64,000 nucleotides of DNA from Neostapfia colusana (Eukaryota > Streptophyta > Magnoliopsida > Poales > Poaceae): positions 50,877,671 through 50,941,670 of the forward strand of contig JASWHV010000008.1 in assembly GCA_030760725.1 (NCBI GenBank), read 5' to 3'. The number at the start of each line of letters is the position of its first letter. Position 1 is the stretch's first letter. The notes under the pieces were generated by a model. It had not been told where the DNA came from and searched no databases. It worked only from the letters and a program-made list of their open reading frames with translations. Below, piece by piece: positions 58,101 through 64,000 of the stretch. A program made the position numbers and the translations under genes.

Positions 58101-59437
58101 CCGTACGAGAGTGTCTTCATCAATAGCATGATAGATGGCCGCAAGAGCCAACTAATCTTGCTTTGGATCAACATTGCTCTGTCTCCTCAACCGCTTCTCA
58201 TAACCCCTGTGTTTTTAGAAAAATCTTCATGTTTATAGCCCATGCTGTATAGTTGGTCTTCGTTAATATGTAGTGTAAAGCCATTGATTTTCCCTCCATA
58301 CGGCGTACACCTCCTGTGTACGTTCAGCAGAAAGCAGAACTTTGGGTACTCTTTGTGTGGCCCTAGCAAAAGAAAAAACCAATCTTCACTGGGCCCAGTC
58401 AGCCCAGCCCAACCAGCCCAAGCAGCAGCCTCTCCGCAAACAAACCCTAGCAGCTCCCACCATCCGCCAGCCCCACAAACTCCTCTCCTGCTTTCGCTGC
58501 AAAATCCCGGCGGCCACGCACCCGCTCTGCTTCTATGCTTCGATCCTTTGCTCCTTGCCCAGCCGCTGCCTTCTCAGGAACCCTAGCGCTGCCAGCCTCT
58601 CTGTCCAACCTTTGAACCAGCAGCGCGTCCAGCGGCGGTCAGGTAGGGAGGTGGAGAAGGTCTGGCGCTCGGGCTTCGACTAGCGCATGATGGAGAGCTT
58701 TCTCGTCAACCACAAGGTCACCGCCAACGTTGCCGCCGTTATAGCAGAGGTGAGGCTCGCTGTCTGCTCGGTTCCTACGCCACCCTGCCCACCTGTGGCG
58801 TCGGATCTGCCGCCCGCCGCGTGGGATGAGAGGTGCGACGGCCCTTGGCCTCCTCCTTGCCGGGCTTCCCAACTCCGACCGTCTTAGCACGCCAGTGAAC
58901 AAAACAGATCGGTATTGGCTCTGATTCCAATTGTTGGAAATCTGACTAGTTAATTTCTGAATTTCCTATCTTTTTTCTCTTGATTGATTCTCATTACGGG
59001 GGGCTGTGTTAAAGCCCCAAATTACAGAGTCCTAATCTAATATTACTTAGACTCCTACTCTCTCTAACTCTAGTTAATCTAGAAAACGGGATTATTTCTA
59101 ACAGGGTCTACAGAGCCTGTTTTTTCAGCTGGGCACTGGGTCTTATGCTCACAATATGGACATAGATCTGTATTTGAAGTATCTTTTGCCTCCGTATGAT
59201 GCATTCCACATATTTGTTATCCAGCTCATGGAAAAATTAACTCTTATCAATTTTGAAATCAGTGGGAAGCTTCTTCGAAGCTTGGCTGTAGCAACCAGCA
59301 AAGGATCATTCTTGTCAGTGGACCAGATTATCTACAACGGTATTGGCTTTACAGTTGCTGCAGTTTCCACTGCTGCAATCACTATTTATGCAAGGAAAGC
59401 GCTTCAAAAACTCCAAGCAGAGGATGAACTATGTTGA
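49148..59437 (+). CDS. SNARE-associated Golgi / TVP38-TMEM64 family membrane protein, four exons
   Basis: Exons are 49148-49378, 50275-50511, 50622-50839 and 59263-59437; the first two joints are phase 0 and the third phase 2, and all introns have GT-AG ends. The joined frame has 286 residues and no stop. Exon 1 gives a short cytosolic start and a hydrophobic helix (about residues 50-75). Exons 2 and 3 hold the VTT/DedA-like core, with LLPSSPFMWIAG, the Gly-rich GTTFDYGYGF and then RISPFPYIVFNY. Exon 4 adds a last helix and a Lys/Glu tail ending LQAEDELC. The family resides in Golgi or endosomal membranes, and related proteins act in vesicle traffic or lipid scrambling. Intron 3 (8.4 kb) holds elements E and F; splicing across it has not been shown. 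Confidence 0.88.
51354..51721 (-). repeat. 3' LTR of element E (368 bp)
   Basis: It is 10 bp longer than the other LTR, mostly through a duplicated AAATTACAAG stretch near 51540. Its purine tract lies just right of it on the plus strand. Confidence 0.93.
51778..56433 (-). pseudogene. gag-pol of element E, broken
   Basis: Gag opens at ATG 56431-56433 (Gly/Asp-rich, then SYPLLTKTNYTEWALLMKV) and is stopped near 56130. A 639-residue frame at 54053-55972 holds the rest of gag, a CCHC knuckle CQRCGELGHWARDC (about 55540-55580), the protease DTGATNHMTG (about 55310-55340), the integrase zinc site (WHARLGH, then CLAGKQ) and the DDE core (VHGDLCGP, RTNRGGEF, and a Glu in QQNGVVERKNG). A frameshift near 54070, the hAT insertion and further breaks precede RT. 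RT has DVKSA (about 52900) and an intact YVDD (about 52667); RNase H ends at 51778. Integrase motifs are the best kept of any element here. Confidence 0.9.
53280..53757. mobile_element. 478-bp GC-rich hAT-type non-autonomous element
   Basis: The element starts CAGCCTTTTTGAGGCG and ends GGATTCACAACCCTG, whose inverse starts CAGGGTTGTGAATCC. The ends are thus CAG...CTG with loosely matching inverted repeats, and the 8-bp target duplication ATCAAGGC is at 53272-53279 and 53758-53765, as in hAT elements. The inside is very GC-rich with palindromic GCCTAGGCG near both ends. Long open frames in it are composition artefacts. Confidence 0.88.
56508..56519 (-). other. primer binding site of element E
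   Basis: On the minus strand TGGCATCAGAGC starts two bases after the 5' LTR. It matches the initiator tRNA-Met 3' end with one change. Confidence 0.85.
56522..56879 (-). repeat. 5' LTR of element E (358 bp)
   Basis: It pairs with 51354-51721 with scattered substitutions, is next to the primer site, and is followed by target copy TAGCT. Confidence 0.93.
57186..57425. repeat. imperfect GGATGG...CTACACC repeats in element F
   Basis: Five or six loose units of 30-40 bp built on GGATGGTCAC and CTACACC lie between gag and the left LTR, where pol would be in a full copy. No coding role is seen. Confidence 0.5.
57473..58299 (-). pseudogene. gag of element F, broken
   Basis: Gag starts at ATG 58297-58299 (minus) and ends at a stop at 57473-57475. 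Its middle (57700-58031) has the copia gag pattern, with IQTLQNEFDVMRMNEGDS and a hydrophobic LCTLSSKF part. The end has a Lys-rich stretch and a CCHC knuckle CFNCQKSGHFDKEC (about 57500-57545) with all ligands. Stops near 58190 and a frameshift near 57715 interrupt it. A gag without pol suggests the copy depended on enzymes from relatives. Confidence 0.78.
58360..58890 (+). pseudogene. probable captured host-gene 5' end inside element F
   Basis: The leader of element F, read on the plus strand opposite to gag, looks like the 5' end of a plant gene. It has GGGCCCA and AGCCCA motifs, two AAACCCTAG boxes (telo-box type, common in promoters of translation genes), and a short exon-like frame with two adjacent ATGs at 58687 that ends at a GTGAGG donor (about 58751). 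The coding part starts MMESFLVNHKVTANVAAV; I do not recognise the gene. LTR elements with a long non-element leader often carry captured host sequence. Chance is not excluded. Confidence 0.45.
58932..59103 (-). repeat. 5' LTR of element F (172 bp)
   Basis: It starts TGTTGGAAATC and ends TATTTCTAACA on the plus strand, followed by target copy GGGTC. On the minus strand the primer site follows it after two bases. Confidence 0.92.
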
Positions 59438-60783
59438 GCGCACCTGACAAATATGCTCATGATCAACTGGCGATACTAGTCTTCTTTCTGTTGTATTATA
59501 CATACTGTTGTTACTAATATGATTTCTTGTATCAACTACCGGACTACAGTCATGAGAGTTGTACTGCAGCAATTGTAAAGAAAAATAGAGAACCAGGACT
59601 TACTTTTTTTCTCTCTTCTCTTTGTTTTTTGTAGATAATGTCCAACTATCAACGTTATCACTTTATTGCATCGTGCAATGTAAATTCCTACGATAGAATT
59701 TTTCTCTCTTTAAGATGTTTCAGAGTAGAAAATGTGTATTGTTTTTTGCATCAATATGATCGCTTATACTCGATTTTGTTTTGTTTTATACTTTGTGACT
59801 GATATTTATTCAGTTGTACTGTACATCTATTTGTGTTAGAAAATGTTGTGTGGTACTTCTTGTTTCCTTTTTATTCTGCGGACGTAAAAGGAGGCATGTA
59901 CATTACTTTAGAACATACATACATGTACAGCTCTCCTATTTATTTGATAGTGACAGCATTTTTTCCAATGCTACTTGATGACGTAAGAATTGATTTTGAA
60001 AGCCCTTTTTCATCTAAAATAGAACTACTGGTTACAGAAATAAATCTCCATTAATCCGGTATTAAGACTGTAGGTCCGCCCAAAAAAGCACGAGTTTCAC
60101 GGATGAGTCAGGTAATCTCTAAGAATAACAAGCAAAGCGCATCTCCCAGTGCAACTTGTGCAGGTCCATGCACGCGCTACAGATGCTAAATGCCTATTTG
60201 GGTAAGAAATATGCTACGACACAACCTCACAACCACTGCAGATTGCACCTTCCCAAAGAAACAAGCTGATGAAACCCAAATTATTCTTGCCAAATTTGGG
60301 TTCCCTTCGCAACCACAACCAACATGAACATCCAGTCTGAAACCAACAGCGCAGACATTCATGATGTCTGCATCTCCACAAGGATAAAATTATGGATCTT
60401 ATGCTCGTCACACATCTGACAAATCACCCAATTGCGCAGACCAATAAAGATACACACCGAAGTAACACAGTACGTCTCACATGTTCTTCCATCGGCTTCT
60501 TGGGTCACAATGCATATTGTCAGCCAGGGAGGATTTATCAAATCATGCCTAATCGCCAACCTGAAGACCGAAGGCACGGCAAAGCTAAATCAAACTATAC
60601 ATCTAAGGTGAAAATTTTAATGATACAGCTAAAGGGAAGTTCTTGTGGCTTGCTTCCAGACACTTTGTTTGCTCAATGAGGTTATAACTAGACCACACTA
60701 CAGTCTTTGGAGGATTACATTAGAGGGGAACTCTAGTTGCCAGTGTTGTTATGCCATTCCCACACCTACTAATGCTGCATCAA
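59438..60783. other. convergent 3' regions of the two host genes
   Basis: The stretch lies between the stop of the TVP38-type gene (plus) and that of the GRF gene (minus) and should hold both 3' UTRs. No clear element or RNA gene is seen. Open frames near 60400 have no recognisable domain. Confidence 0.55.
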
Positions 60784-62687
60784 TTATGTAGACTGCACGG
60801 CAGCAGGTGCTGATACAGCGAGCTTCTTGTTACTTGAGTTCTTGTCATCAGCTTTGCCAGGTGTGGTTTTAGATCCTGAAGCAGAACCAGGCTCATCGTC
60901 TTCGACAACAAGCTGTACAGGACGTTTGCGACCACGATGCATGTGGCGTTCACAGTACTTCTCATTTGGGATGGTACTTCTCCAGCATCGCCACTTTTTA
61001 CCATCAGTTCGGCGGCACCTCCCTGGTTCCGGCTCTGGGTTTTTCCCGAAGTCCAAACAGAGCGTAGCTAAGCCCATCACTGTACAATTCAGTTATACAT
61101 ATATGTTAGTTTGACAAAGAACTGATATTGAAGAATCTTCAATTCATATGCATTTCACCTAACACTACGAGTACGACTCACCAGGTTTCTTGTCATACCT
61201 TCGTTATGATGTACATCAGATTATATTTTATCTGAACTTTGCTTTGCTAACAAATGACTAACTTAAGATAATACTAAAACTTATTCCTTTTACTGCCTAC
61301 AATATACTACAAACAGCTACGAAGTCCAGTAATAATTCTACAACTCCATAGATGAATATTTAATTTACACTTTTCAAACATACCGAAAATTTCAACAAAC
61401 ATCACCAAGAGATACATGCAAACGCTAAAAAAGGATAGAACACATACAAGTAGGGTACTTCTGGGCACCCTCAGAGGATGCACCAGTAACACTCTTCCAT
61501 ATGGGGAAGACGAGATGGGTAGGCACAGGTACACGGGCAGCCATGTATTGATACACCCGGGACTGCCGCTCCAGCTCCTGAAGTTGCATCGCAGTGAATG
61601 CAGCCCCTGCACCATCAGGGATTGATGCCACAAGCGCTTTCATTTCTTCCTGAAGTGCTGCGGTTGCTGCGGCTGCAACCAAACAAAAAAAGGTTTTAGT
61701 AGTACTCAGCAATGACCTAACAGCAAGGAAAATAAGATTTCATTCATAAAAGCACGCATGGTTCTTAAATCTAATACCATAGAACAGTCACCCCAGGCTG
61801 GCCTTCTAGCAACAACAACAATAACAACAACAAAGCCTTTGTCCCAAGCAAGATTGACATTCTAAATACAGATAAAACAAAGGTTTGCATAGCATTAATT
61901 AACTTCAATTTTATGCTCACTGCAAAGACAGCATAACAACGAAAGGGAGAAAATGAATTCTTTCAGTTTCTTGCACGGCTACAAGCCGAAATCCCCTTAC
62001 CTTTGAACAAGAAAATCTACTGATTTATACAATAATAACTCTCATCTCACATCTTATTAGCCATGGAACAAAACTAATTCGAACAACCAGACAAGAACCA
62101 AACTAGAACCCCTGAAACTCCCTGATTCTTAGAACCACAGGATGACAGGAACCTCCCCAACTGCAACTCGCAGCAGAACAAACAACAAAAACCGTGTAGA
62201 GCTACTCAACTAACAATCTGTCCCTTGCAAGACGAAACAAAGCTGCATCACCATAAGTTGGCTTGTAGAACTTCAGGTTACCACGCTAAAAAACCTGCAT
62301 CCATCTTTTCAGTTTCGCCTGCTACAGTGCTATCCTTGGGGAGCAGGGGTATCTCGCTGATGACACACTAACCTAACAGCAGCCGCAACGGGCTCTCACA
62401 CGACACGCGCGCGCGGAGTTTCGGCAGGAACAAGGAGCCGTACCTTCCGCCGGATCCTCGACGGCGACCGCCTCCGGATCCTCGACCAGGACCAGATCTC
62501 TGCACGCGACGCCGTCCTTCTCCTCCACGCCACCGCCGCCGTCAGCCCCCTGTTGATTCGCCATCTCCCCAGCCGGTTCCTGACCCGCCACCTGAGCCGC
62601 TTCCTCCGCCGCCGCCGCCTCCTGGGCGTTGTTATCCCCTCCGCCTCCGCCGCCCGCGGGATTCCTGGTCTCCCCCTCTGCCGCCAT
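60784..62687 (-). CDS. GRF: growth-regulating factor (QLQ + WRC), short type, three exons
   Basis: A plant transcription factor that promotes cell proliferation in growing organs with GIF coactivators. Exons on the minus strand are 62687-62444, 61672-61448 and 61079-60784; the joints are phase 1 and phase 1, with GT-AG introns of 771 and 368 bp, giving 254 residues. An Ala/Gly/Glu-rich start is followed by QLQ (about 106-142, FTAMQLQELERQ and YMAARVPVP), which binds GIF, and WRC (about 172-216). The WRC ligands are Cys178, Cys188, Cys199 and His202, fitting CX9CX10CX2H. A basic HRGRKR follows. The protein ends about 38 residues after WRC and lacks the long C-terminal activation region of most GRFs, as in ZmGRF10 and OsGRF10. 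The ATG at 62687 is the first in a GC-rich exon. Confidence 0.9.
61808..61860 (-). repeat. RTE/SINE 3'-tail fragment in GRF intron 1
   Basis: On the plus strand CAACAACAAAGCCTTTGTCC continues to CAAGCAAG. Its inverse is nearly the 3' end of the RTE LINE at about 22940-22977 (GATAAAGGCTTGGTTGTTG). It is a short 3' remnant of an RTE LINE, or of an Au-type SINE that shares such a tail, in the sense direction of the GRF gene. Confidence 0.6.
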
Positions 62688-63404
62688 GGTGGCAAAGCGG
62701 CGGCGCGAAGCGCGGAAATAAAAGGTATCTTTGGGCTCGGATCGGAAGGGAAAGGCCGGTGCACGAAGCTCTCCCGTCGCTTTGACGGGCGGAGGAGAGG
62801 AGGGAGGGGCGTGCTAAAAAAGATTGGGGGGGCAGTGGTGGCCGGTGTTATCAGGTGCGGCGCAGGGGAAGCTCCCACAACCCGAACTGCTAGGTGCACC
62901 CGAGGGATTTGGGCCACTGGATTGGGGTATCATGGATGGTTGGTGACTGCCTGCAGTGGTGTACTCTATGCGTTACTCTATTCCTTACATTTCGGGTTGG
63001 TAAGCGTTACGTGAGTCTTTTATAATTATAGCGATGTATGCTATCGTCTTGTTTAAATGTGTATAATTAACAGTGTTTCTCGATGATAAGAGAAACTCGC
63101 GGTCTATGCTATGTCCTCGCCCACAGTCTCTACAAGCTTAGAGTAACTACGGATACATGGGTACATATATCGTTTCATTAAAGTTTCTATTTGTTTCGTC
63201 ACATATGAAGGCTCTATGATGTGGATAGACTTTCTTCTTTAATAACTTGATGCTAAATGAAATGGAGTATGATGTAGGCTTTGTCATTAGCGGTTCAATT
63301 CGTTTCTCGATATGTGGATTTAGCTCTAGGTTTAGTGATGCATTTTGTGAAGCTGCACGAGTGAAATAATTTAGGGAATATGATGTGGTGCATTTTGTGT
63401 TTCT
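62688..63404. promoter_or_regulatory. 5' flank of the GRF gene
   Basis: A GC-rich part (62688-62950) next to the GRF start turns AT-rich further out. It likely holds the promoter and 5' UTR on the minus strand. No strong TATA box or second gene in the opposite direction could be supported. Confidence 0.4.
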
Positions 63405-63959
63405 TTTTTGTGCAGCATGGGAGCATAGGATTTTGTAAAGGATGCAAATCAGGTTTAGTTCATGCTTGTTACGCTTTAGATTTATTTACGATTTAGGTTG
63501 ATGCGTGGTGTATTGCATGAATAGCTGCAGTGATAGGTTCTTCTGGAGATCAATTCTGATCGAATGAAGGATTATCCTGAGCTGATTCTGATTAAACAAT
63601 TAAATGCATACTATTCGTGTGAGGCATTAATTTTCTCCATGATGAATCCTTCACAGAAAATAATTGGTTGGTTACCAATGATACCAATTGCACATCCACT
63701 GTATGTAAACCTATCATGTAAAAGAATGAACTTGAATATCCCTCAACTGTTATATCGATAAAACTCCAAATGTAGAATATGTCAGGTATCATGAAACAAG
63801 GACATCTTTCCTTTGTTGCAAAGAGAAAGAAGATAAATGCATCTTTCTTTCCATATAGGCACAGGTCTAACAAGTATGTTATCAGTGGGTCAGAAGATGG
63901 TGTAGCTATATTGATGTCCCCCCCAGTTGAAAATCCTATGCTCCCATGCTGCACAAAAA
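63405..63959. mobile_element. 555-bp segment with perfect 30-bp terminal inverted repeats
   Basis: Bases 63405-63434 are the exact inverse complement of 63930-63959; the shared core is GCAGCATGGGAGCATAGG. The segment has the form of a small DNA transposon, but no target duplication was matched next to the repeats. Inside, an exon-like piece starts after an acceptor at 63858. Confidence 0.5.
63859..63929 (+). pseudogene. WD40-like exon fragment
   Basis: After CCATATAG the frame reads HRSNKYVISGSEDG, the typical loop and strand of a WD40 repeat, and is open to the inverted repeat. No other WD40 repeats are visible nearby. It is probably a captured exon inside the inverted-repeat segment, or an exon of a gene that continues beyond the window. 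Confidence 0.45.
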
Positions 63960-64000
63960 TAGGGAAAAGGCAAGTTCTTTTCAATCGGTAATGACAAATT

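Larger units (their letters stand above)
56994..59103 (-). mobile_element. gag-only copia element F in intron 3
   Basis: The element of 2110 bp is flanked by target duplication GGGTC at 56989-56993 and 59104-59108. Short LTRs are at 56994 to about 57185 and 58932-59103, starting TGTTGGAAATC on the plus strand. On the minus strand it has a primer site (TGGAATCAGAGCC, 58917-58929), a long leader, gag with a zinc knuckle, and no pol at all. It is non-autonomous. The left LTR is about 20 bp longer than the right and its inner border is less certain. Confidence 0.93.

Noticed and set aside
60392..60679. 95-residue frame between the two host genes
   Set aside because: No domain, no codon-use signal; it lies in the likely 3' UTR region.
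62396..62917. 173-residue minus-strand frame overlapping GRF exon 1
   Set aside because: Out of frame with the GRF protein and low-complexity Arg/Pro content.
63592..63984. 130-residue minus-strand frame near the right edge
   Set aside because: It is opposite to the WD40-like exon and has no recognisable domain.

Overview
The window looks like nuclear DNA of a grass, most likely a panicoid. The evidence is Sirevirus-type Ty1/copia elements with palindromic LTRs, a long CACTA element, Mutator-like and plant-mobile-domain genes, an RTE LINE with a GTT-repeat tail, and host genes with GC-rich first exons. About 50 of the 64 kb is transposon DNA. Only two host genes are clear, both in the last 15 kb; no rRNA, tRNA or CRISPR locus was seen.

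Layout. 1-6184: 3' part of a Sirevirus-like copia element (A): broken RT/RNase H, a GC-rich tandem array, a third ORF and the 3' LTR. 6185-13930: decayed Mutator-like transposase (MULE), a broken plant-mobile-domain gene, an intact two-exon zinc-finger gene and a related broken one. 13931-16200: AT-rich DNA, a hAT-like relic and a 631-bp MITE. 16201-28102: complete CACTA element with TAA target duplication, whose TNP2 transposase is split by an RTE LINE (12-bp target duplication). 28691-43348: complete copia element C (TSD AGGAA), itself split by complete Sirevirus-like element B at 30431-40216 (TSD GGTAA). 43354-45235: intergenic DNA with a 113-bp tandem repeat. 45236-48600: L1-type LINE remnant on the minus strand.

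49148-59437: host gene for a SNARE-associated Golgi / TVP38-TMEM64 membrane protein, four exons, reconstructed at 286 residues without a break. Its third intron was enlarged from roughly 0.8 to 8.4 kb by two copia elements on the opposite strand: E (51354-56879, TSD TAGCT, with a 478-bp hAT-type element inside it) and gag-only F (56994-59103, TSD GGGTC). 60784-62687 minus: a short growth-regulating factor (QLQ and WRC domains, three exons, 254 residues). The window ends with a perfect 30-bp inverted repeat around a WD40-like exon fragment.

Relative order of insertion is readable from nesting: LINE after CACTA, B after C, hAT after E. Elements A and B are the same family and same orientation, and each has lost a different internal part. 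All retroelement coding regions seen are broken. Target duplications, exon joints and motifs were read by eye; family names are from remembered domain patterns, not searches.
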